Shown here piece after piece: positions 1 through 7,315 of a DNA stretch of 35,853 nucleotides (its first letter is position 1; every line of letters begins with the position of its first letter). The notes below the pieces were generated by a model. That model had not been told where the DNA came from and did no database searches. It worked only from the letters and a program-made list of their open reading frames with translations. This DNA comes from Bradyrhizobium sp. ARR65 (GTDB lineage: Bacteria > Pseudomonadota > Alphaproteobacteria > Rhizobiales > Xanthobacteraceae), in assembly GCF_000472385.1 (NCBI RefSeq), contig NZ_AWZU01000065.1:154-36006 (forward strand). Reading direction: 5' to 3'. Position numbers and translations under genes: made by a program.

Positions 1-52
1 GCCCCGATCACGAAATCCAAACGGCGCAGCAATTTGTGACGCAGTAGAATTA

Positions 53-101
53 GAGCATGATCCGGAAAAATGGAGGCCGGTTTTCCGAAAAGATCATGCT
101 C
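53..101. repeat. Dispersed palindromic repeat (Rhizobiales type)
   Basis: Imperfect inverted repeat: left arm GAGCATGATCCGGAAAA, right arm TTTTCCGAAAAGATCATGCTC, about 49 bp in all. The outer nine bases (GAGCATGAT / ATCATGCTC) pair perfectly, as do the inner GGAAAA / TTTTCC blocks. Repeats of this sequence are scattered in many copies through intergenic DNA of Bradyrhizobium and relatives (family knowledge). It lies upstream of the exported hydrolase gene. Confidence 0.8.
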
Positions 102-114
102 CAACAAGAGATGA

Positions 115-150
115 GATCATGATGCGATTCTATGTAATCGCATCATGATC
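115..150. repeat. Perfect 15-bp inverted repeat, 6-nt loop
   Basis: GATCATGATGCGATT (115-129) and AATCGCATCATGATC (136-150) are exact reverse complements around the loop CTATGT. It follows the preceding palindrome by 13 bp. It has no T-run and sits about 85 bp before the start codon at 236, so it could be a second dispersed repeat unit, an RNA hairpin in the 5' leader, or an operator. The sequence alone does not decide. Confidence 0.8.
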
Positions 151-235
151 GAGAGGCAATCGGAACGAAGGAAAAGAGACAAGCGCATTCAATCTCAATC
201 AGAAACGTTTCAATCTAGCGCTAGGGAGGAAGGCA

Positions 236-1234
236 ATGAGAAGACGCGTGCTACGAATTCGCCCGTTCACGTGGATCGCTGCGATAGCGGCGCTCGCATG
301 CCTGTTCGGTGCGGCAGCGCAGGCTCAGCAACCGGTCTGCTCGGCATGGCTGATTGAGAGCAGCCGCTTCATGAACGTGCCGTTCGGATCGTTCATGCCG
401 GACCGCGCATTCGTGCCGGGCAGCACCAAGCCGGAGAGCAGCATTTCGACCGTCGATCTGCCTGTGAACATCGGCGTGATCAAGTGCGGCAATGAGTTGA
501 TCCTCTACGATACCGGCTGGAAGCAGCAGGACTATCTCAAGATGACCGGGTCGGAGCACTGGGCTCCGCTGCCGGACCAGCTGAAAGTCCTCGGCTTCAA
601 TGCTGCCGATGTCACGAAGGTGGTGATCGGCCACGCGCACTGGGACCACGCTGGCCAATTGTCCGACTTGCCCAATGCCGTGCTCTATGTCCAGCGCGAG
701 GAACTCAAGGCGATCGAGTGGGCGCTCAACTATCCGGAGCCACACATCCGGGCGATCAACTCCGATCCCGGCGGCTGCTATCGGACGCCCGCTTGCGGCT
801 ACATGCCACTCACCATCGAAGAGGTTTATGGCAAGGTGCTGAAGGGCAAGGCGGTGATCGTCGATGGCGAGATGGAGATCCTGCCGGGGGTGCGCATTCA
901 TCCGGCGTTTCGCGCCCATACGGCCGGCTCGCAGCTGCTCGAGGTGCCTACTGCTATCGGCAAGCTGGTGTTCGGCTCGGACGCGTTCTCGTCATACGAG
1001 GGCATCCGCGATTGGATGACGGCGAACGTGCAGCAGACTGATACGGTTCAGCAGTTTCTGGCCTACGAGAAGTGCTACAAGATCACCGGCGGCTACAATA
1101 ACTGCGTCTCCGCTCACGAGCCGCTGAGCTACACGGACAAATATCCGTTGACAAAGAATTCCTGGGTGGCGCTGAACGGCGGACGGATGGCCGAGCTCAC
1201 GCTGGCACCGGGTGAAAAATCGCGTAAGCCATGA
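236..1234 (+). CDS. Exported metallo-beta-lactamase-fold hydrolase (AHL-lactonase-like)
   Basis: 332 aa. An N-terminal signal peptide (Arg-rich start, hydrophobic residues about 11-28, AQAQ cleavage region) predicts export to the periplasm. The metal site is visible: HAHWDH at residues 133-138, His228 in RAHTAG, Asp249 in FGSDAF and His294 in SAHEP, which is the HxHxDH-H-D-H pattern of dinuclear-zinc MBL hydrolases. The overall pattern is that of the N-acyl-homoserine lactonase (AttM/AiiA-like) branch, but the substrate cannot be fixed from sequence and an exported enzyme could act on another lactone or ester. The start at 236 has a strong AGGGAGGAAGG ribosome site 4 bases upstream. Its stop overlaps the next gene's ATG (ATGA at 1231), so it is the first gene of a probable three-gene operon of exported proteins. 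Confidence 0.85.
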   Translation: MRRRVLRIRPFTWIAAIAALACLFGAAAQAQQPVCSAWLIESSRFMNVPFGSFMPDRAFVPGSTKPESSISTVDLPVNIGVIKCGNELILYDTGWKQQDYLKMTGSEHWAPLPDQLKVLGFNAADVTKVVIGHAHWDHAGQLSDLPNAVLYVQREELKAIEWALNYPEPHIRAINSDPGGCYRTPACGYMPLTIEEVYGKVLKGKAVIVDGEMEILPGVRIHPAFRAHTAGSQLLEVPTAIGKLVFGSDAFSSYEGIRDWMTANVQQTDTVQQFLAYEKCYKITGGYNNCVSAHEPLSYTDKYPLTKNSWVALNGGRMAELTLAPGEKSRKP

Positions 1235-2463
1235 CGTGTGTTTTCGGGGTGGAACCAGCCGGCCCACCCCGACCACTTCATCTCGGGATCGGAAAAAAGC
1301 AGTTCGGCCTGCGCCACCTGGCCTTGCGGCTTGTCTGCGTGGCGTCGCTGCTCGCTAGCAGCGCGTCGGCACATGACGCGAGCAGCTATGGCGGGGTTTT
1401 TCGCTCCCGCGATCTCGGTGCTGCCTGGTTGAATGCCGATGTCGGCCTGTTTCTCAATGCGGCGCTGGTCATTGCGGTCGATCCGCGCGATTCCTCGCAC
1501 CTGCTGGTCGGCACCGATCTCGGGATCCTGAGTTCACACAATGGAGGCCGGAGCTGGACGCCGGAGGCCCGTGACCTCATCATCGGCGCGGTGTTTGCGC
1601 TCGCCTTCTCGCCAGACGGCGAGCTGGCCCTGTGTGCGGCAGCCAACGGAGTGTTTCGTCGCGACCAGGACAGTTGGCGGCGTGCTGAGGTGCCGGAGTC
1701 CGCGATCCCGGCGCGGTCGCTGGTCGCTGGGCCGGCAAACGATCGTATCTATCTGCTCGGCCGGAGGCAGCTCTTCGCGAGCGAGGACGGCGGTCGCACT
1801 TATGCGGTCGTGCCCGGACTCCGAGAGATCGGCGAAATGACGGCGCTGGCGGTAGTCCCTGGTTCGACCGACATTCTGGGGGCCGTTATCGACGGCCGGG
1901 CGATGATCAGCCGCGATGGGGGGCGCAACTGGCGCGACGCCGGCTTGGGCGATGCAGCGGCGCCGGTCGACACGATCACAGCCGATGCCAGCCAGCCGCG
2001 ACGGATCTGGGCGGCGGCGGGGAGTCGGATCGTGGTCAGCGACGATCTCGGCTCGGTTTGGTATTCCGTCGGTCGTTCACTGCCTGAGGCGAGAGCCAAG
2101 GTGCGCGGCATCGCAGCTAGCGTAGACGCCACAATCCTGGTGGTCTCCTCCGATCGCGGAATCTATCGCAGCAGTGACGGCGGCGAAACCTGGGTGCAGA
2201 AAGAAGACAACCTGCCAATCCATATCGAGGCCGGGCCGCTCGCCCGGGATCCAAACGATGCAGGCGTCGTCTACGCGGTCTTCTCGCTGATGCCCTATGC
2301 GGAAGTCTGGCGCATGGCCCTTGAAGGCGGCAACCTGCTGGCGCGCGTTGAACCGATCAGCCTCGCAGGCGGTGTCTCCTTGTGGGTGCTGCTCCTTATC
2401 GCCGGCGGCCTTGCGGCGCTACATCTGTCGCGCCGGCGCGCCGCCGCGCGTTCGCCGCGTTGA
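1231..2463 (+). CDS. Exported Asp-box (BNR) beta-propeller protein
   Basis: 410 aa. The ATG overlaps the stop of the preceding hydrolase gene. About 27 residues precede a hydrophobic leader (about 28-47, ending in ASSASA), so the true start may be an internal TTG or GTG. The body carries repeated Asp-box motifs: SHNGGRSW, SEDGGRTY, SRDGGRNW, SDDLGSVW and SSDGGETW. This is the sialidase/Ycf48-like propeller pattern. The last 35 residues are a hydrophobic helix followed by an Arg-rich tail (LSRRRAAARSPR), predicting a protein anchored by its C terminus with the propeller in the periplasm. No sialidase catalytic residues can be recognised, so it is more likely a binding or assembly protein. The coupling to the MBL hydrolase is the main hint about its role. 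Confidence 0.75.
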   Translation: MTCVFGVEPAGPPRPLHLGIGKKQFGLRHLALRLVCVASLLASSASAHDASSYGGVFRSRDLGAAWLNADVGLFLNAALVIAVDPRDSSHLLVGTDLGILSSHNGGRSWTPEARDLIIGAVFALAFSPDGELALCAAANGVFRRDQDSWRRAEVPESAIPARSLVAGPANDRIYLLGRRQLFASEDGGRTYAVVPGLREIGEMTALAVVPGSTDILGAVIDGRAMISRDGGRNWRDAGLGDAAAPVDTITADASQPRRIWAAAGSRIVVSDDLGSVWYSVGRSLPEARAKVRGIAASVDATILVVSSDRGIYRSSDGGETWVQKEDNLPIHIEAGPLARDPNDAGVVYAVFSLMPYAEVWRMALEGGNLLARVEPISLAGGVSLWVLLLIAGGLAALHLSRRRAAARSPR

Positions 2464-2502
2464 TCCGCGTGGGAACCGAGGTTCGTACGGAGTGTGCCGC
2501 GA

Positions 2503-3483
2503 ATGCTTGCGAACTTCAAAATCGGGACACTAGCCGCGGCGCTCGGCATCGCGGTCCTGGCGGGAGGCGCGCTTCTGCTGGTGCGCGCCGTCCCGGAGGA
2601 AAAATTCGTCGAGTACCGCATGGACGAGCCGCAGGATGCGCCGATCGCGATTGCGGCGGGCATTGACGGCAGCATCTGGTTCACCATCGACCATGCCAAT
2701 GCGATTGGCCGTCTACGCAACGGCCGCATCGAGCGACTGCCCACATCGAGCCGCAATATCGAGCCGCTCGGGCTCGCCGTCGCAGCGGACGGCAGCGCCT
2801 GGTACACGGACCTCGCCGCGCGCGCCATTGCGCGCATCAGCAGCGTAGGCGAGATCGCACGGTTTGTGCTGGACACTCCGATCACTCGCCTCGGACGGCT
2901 TGTGATCGCGCCCGACGGCGCCGCCTGGTTGGCCGATCCGACCGGCTATGGCTTGACCAAGCTGAAGGACGGAGTTTTTACCCGCTACCAGATCGAGTCC
3001 GCGCGCGGCGGACCCTATGGGGTTGCAGTGACGGCCGACGGTGACATATGGGCCACACTGCAGAACGGCAACCAGCTGCTCCACCTCGCCGTCGACGGCA
3101 CCAGCAGGACATTCGACCTCCCGCGTGGCGGCGCCGTGCCGACTGACGTCGCGGTCGGCTCCGACGGCTCGGTGTGGTTTCTGCAGTTTCGCGCCAACCG
3201 CATCGGACGATTCAAGGATGGACAATTCTCGGATGTCGAGGCGGGTCCGGAAAATGCCGGTCTCAGCGGCATTGCCGTGGCTCCCAATGAGGACGTCTGG
3301 TTTGGCATGATGCGCCGCGCGAGCCTCGGGCGGCTGCGCAACGGCCACCTCGAGATCTTTGCGCTTCCCCGCGACAATGCCCGACCGTTCAGCATCGCCG
3401 TCGATCGCGACGGCAATGTCTGGTACGCCGACATCAGCGGGTTTGTCGGCATGCTGCCGGCCAGGCATGCGGTTGCGCGGTAG
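2503..3483 (+). CDS. Membrane-anchored Vgb-like beta-propeller protein
   Basis: About 326 aa from ATG 2503; a GTG at 2494 in the same frame is an alternative. CGGAG at 2488-2492 favours the ATG. An N-terminal hydrophobic segment (roughly residues 8-27) suggests a signal anchor. The rest is built of about seven repeats of the form DGxxWfxxxxxxxIgRlxnG, for example DGSIWFTIDHANAIGRL, DGSAWYTDLAARAIARI, DGSVWFLQFRANRIGRF and DGNVWYAD. This is the propeller fold of virginiamycin B lyase. The usual WFTE and catalytic Glu-x-His elements of true streptogramin lyases are not visible, so antibiotic-lyase activity is unlikely; 'lyase' would be a fold-based name only. It lies 39 bases after the BNR gene in the same orientation and is probably cotranscribed. 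Confidence 0.75.
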   Translation: MLANFKIGTLAAALGIAVLAGGALLLVRAVPEEKFVEYRMDEPQDAPIAIAAGIDGSIWFTIDHANAIGRLRNGRIERLPTSSRNIEPLGLAVAADGSAWYTDLAARAIARISSVGEIARFVLDTPITRLGRLVIAPDGAAWLADPTGYGLTKLKDGVFTRYQIESARGGPYGVAVTADGDIWATLQNGNQLLHLAVDGTSRTFDLPRGGAVPTDVAVGSDGSVWFLQFRANRIGRFKDGQFSDVEAGPENAGLSGIAVAPNEDVWFGMMRRASLGRLRNGHLEIFALPRDNARPFSIAVDRDGNVWYADISGFVGMLPARHAVAR

Positions 3484-3493
3484 CCAATGCGGT

Positions 3494-3546
3494 GGATTTG
3501 AAATTCCAATCGGACTCGCAGCAAACCCAATAGGAATTCCAAATCC
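3494..3546. repeat. Inverted repeat between convergent genes
   Basis: GGATTTGAAATTCC (3494-3507) and GGAATTCCAAATCC (3533-3546) are reverse complements with one mismatch, around a 25-base spacer. It lies 11 bases past the stop of the propeller gene and about 100 bases before the 3' end of the opposing transporter gene, so it may end transcription from one or both sides. There is no clear T-run, and a dispersed repeat unit is equally possible. Confidence 0.5.
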
Positions 3547-3643
3547 CCAAGAGTGCAGGTGCCGGTCTTCCGAAAAAATCATCCTCGAACAAAAAGATAG
3601 AGCGGGCTGCCGCATCGAAGAAAGGCCCTCGCGCTCTAAACAT

Positions 3644-4462
3644 TCAGCCCGCCGGCAACGCCGCCAGTTCGGACGCGGCGCGGATGGTCAGTACCACGCC
3701 CATGCCGACGATCAGCAGGCTGGTGGCGATCTGCAGGCGGATCATCCAGATGCTGGCCAGCCAGTCGAGCACCTTTTCGCCGACTTTCGCGGCAACGATG
3801 CCGACCACCACCAGCGTCGCCGCGAAACCGAGGCTGAACACCACGACCGTGACCAGGCCGAGCAGAACTTTTCCGCTCGACAACGCGCCGAGCAACAGCG
3901 CCAGCGCGGCTGGATCGGGGAGCAGGCCGCCCGCAATACCCAGCGCCAGCAGCACAGGCAGTTTCGGACGGTTCTCGACCACGACGTCCAGTCGATGGGC
4001 GTGGACCTTGCCGAATCCGTGGCTATGCCAGACCACAGGTTCGCCGCCACGCAGGTGGTCGTGGACGTGGTGGTGATTGTGATCCCGCGCGTGGGCATCG
4101 GCCCGACCGGTGCCATCGCCCGGCTCGCCGGCTTCGCCCATGGCGAGCGCCACGAGATCGCGCTGCGCCCACAGCATCCAAAGGCCGAGCACGATCACCA
4201 GGATACCGACCGCGACCGCCAAGTAGGCTTCGATGCGCTGCGGCCGCAGCCAGGTCGAGCCGAGCGAGGCCAGCACGCCGACCAGCACGATGCCGCTGGT
4301 GTGGGACAGCGTGACGAAAATTCCAAGGATCACCGCGTCGATCGGCTTGCCGCGCGCGCCAACGATGTAAGCGGCCGCGATGGTCTTGCCGTGCCCTGGC
4401 GTCGCCGCGTGCGCGGCCCCCGCCCAGAAGCTCGATGCGACGAAGAACAGGAGTTCCCGCAT
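3644..4462 (-). CDS. NicO/RcnA-family nickel-cobalt transporter
   Basis: 272 aa integral membrane protein. It shows the NicO-family start motif HAATPGHGKT (residues 18-27), several hydrophobic helices, and a long cytoplasmic or periplasmic loop very rich in histidine (residues about 123-156, including HNHHHVHDH and HSHGFGKVHAH) that would bind Ni2+ or Co2+. The second half has GGLLPDPAAL (about 178-187), where many relatives have PCP. Members of this family mostly export nickel and cobalt (RcnA type); import cannot be excluded. ATG 4462 follows AAAGG by 7 bases. The gene stands alone, convergent to the propeller gene. The DUF1007 partner often found beside it is not recognisable here. Confidence 0.85.
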   Translation of the reverse strand: MRELLFFVASSFWAGAAHAATPGHGKTIAAAYIVGARGKPIDAVILGIFVTLSHTSGIVLVGVLASLGSTWLRPQRIEAYLAVAVGILVIVLGLWMLWAQRDLVALAMGEAGEPGDGTGRADAHARDHNHHHVHDHLRGGEPVVWHSHGFGKVHAHRLDVVVENRPKLPVLLALGIAGGLLPDPAALALLLGALSSGKVLLGLVTVVVFSLGFAATLVVVGIVAAKVGEKVLDWLASIWMIRLQIATSLLIVGMGVVLTIRAASELAALPAG

Positions 4463-5150
4463 GCAGGCAACCTTTACTGGCGGCCAACGCCGTTCACTAG
4501 GACTAGGCGTGGATAAAATAGCACATCGGCTCTGGTTATGCCGCTCCTTGGATGGGCCAGCAACTCGATCAGCTCGCGCGCGAATTGAAATTCGTCGGCG
4601 AAACGGTTGCGATGCACGCGCGCTATCATCTCACTGTGACGCCAGCGTTGCCGGACGCCGCGCAATCCGCTGCCTGCAGAATAGGCGCAGCGCGCTTCAA
4701 TGAGTTCGTCACGCAGGTTGCACGACGGGTTGATCGGGAGAAACCCCTCATCCGCGAAACGCTAGACCGACTTGCCGCGGCGAATGCGCATCGGCTTTCG
4801 CCTGAGGATCAGGCTCCGCAAAATGCTACCGCCGAGCATGGAGACCATGCCGATCGCGCCCCGATGAACGGACGCTCACTCGACGTGCACGTGGCCGCCG
4901 TGTCGATTTCGTCCACGCCAACCACCGATCCAGCCGACAGCGATACGCTGCAAGACAGCCAACCAGAGGGGGTGCAGGAAACGGCGGGGCAGGGCAACCA
5001 GCAAGGCACGCGCTCACCGACTGCGGCTCGAGCCTCAGGCTTGCAGCTCGTTTTCCGCGTCTTCCTGCCGTTCGCCGCCTGCGGGGCGCGGAGCACGTCT
5101 CGATGGTCGTCGGACGCGCCGCGGGTGCAAATGCGGCGCGGGCGCAGACG
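4463..5150. other. Gene-poor interval with only doubtful open frames
   Basis: About 690 bases between the transporter and the cyclase gene. A plus-strand frame from 4552 runs to 5205 (217 aa), but it has no recognisable domain, becomes low-complexity after about residue 90, and overlaps the 3' end of the cyclase gene on the other strand. On the minus strand a short frame ends in HGGHVHVE-stop near 4878, and a 28-codon frame begins MVSMLGGSILRSLILRRK at about 4842; either could be a decayed small gene. I see no RNA gene or terminator here. Confidence 0.4.
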
Positions 5151-6401
5151 TCATTCTAATCGCATGCAGGTGCCCTTCGCGCCGTTCAGCAGCCGTCTCA
5201 AATGAAAGCCGGCCAGGGGATCGTCGGCATGAAGCTCGACCAGCGCGGCGAAAGCTCGCATCGCTGCGGCATCGCCGGCCTCGAGCTTTGCAAATGCGGC
5301 AGCATATTCGGCGATGGCCGACGTCGTGAAGGATGTGCTCGGCAGCGGTTCATAGGCGCGGAGCGGTTCGCTGCGCCCGCGCAGGATAAGCTCGCCGACT
5401 GGACGCCCCTGAAAGTTTTCCGCACGATCGGCGACGGCCGCGCTGACGCAAATGCGCGTGCCCAGGAACTTGTTGGCGACTTCGAGGCGTGCCGCGGTGT
5501 TGATGGTGTCGCCGTAGGCGGTGTAGTCAAAAAAGCGGCTACCGCCGAAATTGCCGACCAGCACCGGACCGGCATGCAGGCCAATGCGCGTGACACCGAA
5601 CTTCACGCCTTTGGCTCTCCAGCGCTTTTGGAATTCGCGGGCCCACGCGTCGAGATCATGTGCGCAGGCGATCGCGCGCGTCGCATAGTCCGGTTGGTCT
5701 CCGGGCGCGTTGAAGAGAATATGAATTCCGTCGCCCATGACCTTTGCGACCGTGCCTTCGTGCGCGAAGACAATCTCGGTCATTCCAGCCATATATTCGT
5801 TGAGCAGCGTCCCCAAGAGTTCGGGAGCTATGCCTTCCACCATGGAAGTGAAACTGGTGACGTCGGTGAACATGGCAGCGACCTCGCGACGGTGCACTTC
5901 CATGCCGGTACCCTCGTCGTCAGCGGCAAGCCGGCTTGCGAGCTGCGGTGAGAAGTAGCGGCATAATGATGCGTGCGCGCGTTCGGCCTGGATCTGGCGC
6001 CGCCGATACTCTCGCATCATCTCGACATGACGGAGTGTCTTGTCGATGGTCATTTCAAGATCGGTGAAATCGATAGGCTTGGTCAGAAAATCAAAGGCAC
6101 CGCGATTCATGGCGATGCGAATGTTGTTCATGTCACCGTAAGCGGAGACGATGACCGTCGACTTCTTGTCGTCCGCCTCCTGCAGCTTCTGCAGAAGCGT
6201 GAGCCCATCCATCCTCGGCATGTTGATGTCCAGGAGCACCAGGTCGACATGCGGGTTAAGTTCGAGCGCTTGGAGCGCATCGATCCCGTCACGGGCAAAC
6301 ATGAAGCTCACCGTGCCTTCGCGGACCTGCTTGCGGAATTTCTGCAGGATCAAATCCTTGAGATCCGGCTCATCATCTACCACCAGGATAGTCGCGGTCA
6401 T
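5151..6401 (-). CDS. Response regulator-adenylate cyclase (REC-CHD)
   Basis: 416 aa. Residues 1-125 are a receiver domain: acidic pair D9/D10, phospho-acceptor D58 in LLDINMP, S86 and K108. A short coiled linker follows (about 126-150), then a class III nucleotide cyclase domain (about 170-350). Its metal aspartates are D180 (MFTDVTSF) and D224 (MGDG). The substrate pair is K220 and T294 (FDYTAYGD), and the transition-state residues are N301 and R305 (NTAAR). Lys plus Thr is the class IIIb pattern and predicts an ATP substrate, hence cAMP. The protein therefore probably makes cAMP when phosphorylated. Its ATG overlaps the stop of the upstream single-domain regulator (ATGA, 6398-6401), so both are translated from one mRNA with the sensor kinase locus. 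Confidence 0.88.
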   Translation of the reverse strand: MTATILVVDDEPDLKDLILQKFRKQVREGTVSFMFARDGIDALQALELNPHVDLVLLDINMPRMDGLTLLQKLQEADDKKSTVIVSAYGDMNNIRIAMNRGAFDFLTKPIDFTDLEMTIDKTLRHVEMMREYRRRQIQAERAHASLCRYFSPQLASRLAADDEGTGMEVHRREVAAMFTDVTSFTSMVEGIAPELLGTLLNEYMAGMTEIVFAHEGTVAKVMGDGIHILFNAPGDQPDYATRAIACAHDLDAWAREFQKRWRAKGVKFGVTRIGLHAGPVLVGNFGGSRFFDYTAYGDTINTAARLEVANKFLGTRICVSAAVADRAENFQGRPVGELILRGRSEPLRAYEPLPSTSFTTSAIAEYAAAFAKLEAGDAAAMRAFAALVELHADDPLAGFHLRRLLNGAKGTCMRLE

Positions 6402-6787
6402 GCTGCCTGCTCGAGCCTCATGTCAATTTCCTGCCGCAGAAGCGCGAAGTCGATCGGCTTGGTCAGCAAGCCTTCTGCGCCGCACTCGAGCGCTTTCCTG
6501 CGCGTTTCCGCGTCGCCATAGGCGGTGATCATGATCACGGGAACGTCGGGCCTTTGAGCGCGCACATGCGGCAGCATCTCAAGCCCGCTCATGCCAGGCA
6601 TGTTGATATCGGATAGGATGAGGATCAGCGATGGCTCGTGCGTATCGACGGCGCGCTGCAGCGCCGCCGGCGCCGAGGAGGCGAACTCCATCAAAAAGCG
6701 ACCCGAACGCAGATCGCGCCGGAACTGTTGGCGAAACAAGACCTCGACGTCCGGCTCGTCGTCGACGACGAGAATATAGCCGCTCAC
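6398..6787 (-). CDS. Single-domain response regulator (REC)
   Basis: 129 aa, read from a GTG at 6787. It has the complete receiver signature: D9/D10, phospho-acceptor D60 in SDINMPG, T88 in MITAYGD and K110 in TKPID. There is no output domain, so it acts as a phosphate relay or by protein contact. I chose the GTG because the TGA ending the kinase-remnant reading frame overlaps it (GTGA), as expected for a kinase-regulator gene pair, and because the protein then begins SGYILVVDDEPDVE, a typical receiver start. The open frame continues upstream to 7240 and gives an apparent GAF-REC fusion of 280 aa. That fusion is an artefact of a deletion in the upstream kinase. Its 3' end overlaps the cyclase gene by 4 bases. 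Confidence 0.75.
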   Translation of the reverse strand: MSGYILVVDDEPDVEVLFRQQFRRDLRSGRFLMEFASSAPAALQRAVDTHEPSLILILSDINMPGMSGLEMLPHVRAQRPDVPVIMITAYGDAETRRKALECGAEGLLTKPIDFALLRQEIDMRLEQAA

Positions 6788-7275
6788 TTTTTGCCTCCAG
6801 TCTGCATTTGTGCAGCCGTACCGCGCGGCAGCGTAATGATTAATCTCGGTCTGGATCAGGCGCTCTTGGGCGGTCCGCAAATCGTCAAGCGACTGCGACA
6901 GCTCTTGCGTGCGTTTGCGCAATTCGTTCAACAAGCGGGCGCTCTCGATGGCAATCACGGCCCGACCAGCAAAGTGTGCCACGAGCTTGATCTGCTTGTC
7001 TGTGAAGGGTTTCACCTCCTGACGAAAAATCGTGATCACACTGACCACGTTACCTTCGCGCAACAGCAGCGCGATAAAGGTGGTGCGCGCCCCGCCGATG
7101 TCGACAAGCTGGACAGTTGCCTGGTCTCCGGCGCGACAACCGACGCATTCACGAACGTCGTGCATGTGGGCAACCTGACGCGTCCTTGCGACGGCGGCGA
7201 GCCCGATCTGCGGATGAGGAACAATCCCTGCCCCTGCCACGCCGCCTTGAATGCCGGCGGGAGGTTATAGCGCCG
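6784..7275 (-). pseudogene. Decayed GAF sensor histidine kinase remnant
   Basis: The 5' end encodes YNLPPAFKAAWQGQGLF in one frame, then shifts to PHPQIGLAAVARTRQVAHM, the rest of a GAF domain closely resembling GAF1 of the neighbouring sensor (AHPQSGLGTVARTHQVVHI). The GAF-to-kinase linker follows and reaches LIQTE, the point where an intact kinase continues KLASLGQLTAGIAHE. Here it jumps directly, in another frame, to ITLPRGTAAQMQTGGKK-stop, the kinase tail (compare ITLPRAAAAQMQTGGKN in the neighbour). The whole dimerisation and ATPase region, about 240 codons, is therefore deleted, and a frameshift breaks the GAF part. The remnant's TGA overlaps the GTG of the response regulator, showing that the regulator was once its partner. 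Confidence 0.75.
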
Positions 7276-7315
7276 CTTGCGCCGACGTGGCAAACTCCAA
7301 CTGGAATATAGACGC

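Noticed and set aside
2503..3483. Functional virginiamycin B lyase (streptogramin resistance)
   Set aside because: Only the propeller repeat fits; the catalytic His/Glu elements of true Vgb enzymes are not visible and the protein is membrane-anchored.
3359..4516. Plus-strand 385-codon open frame
   Set aside because: Antisense to the NicO transporter and the end of the propeller gene; composition is the charged shadow of a membrane protein and no ribosome site is present.
4552..5205. Plus-strand 217-codon frame as a gene
   Set aside because: No recognisable domain, low-complexity second half and overlap with the cyclase gene end; mentioned only in the gene-poor interval.
6398..7240. 280-aa GAF-REC protein as an intact gene
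   Set aside because: The junction contains the kinase C-terminal tail and its stop in another frame, overlapping the GTG of the regulator; the fusion is a deletion by-product.
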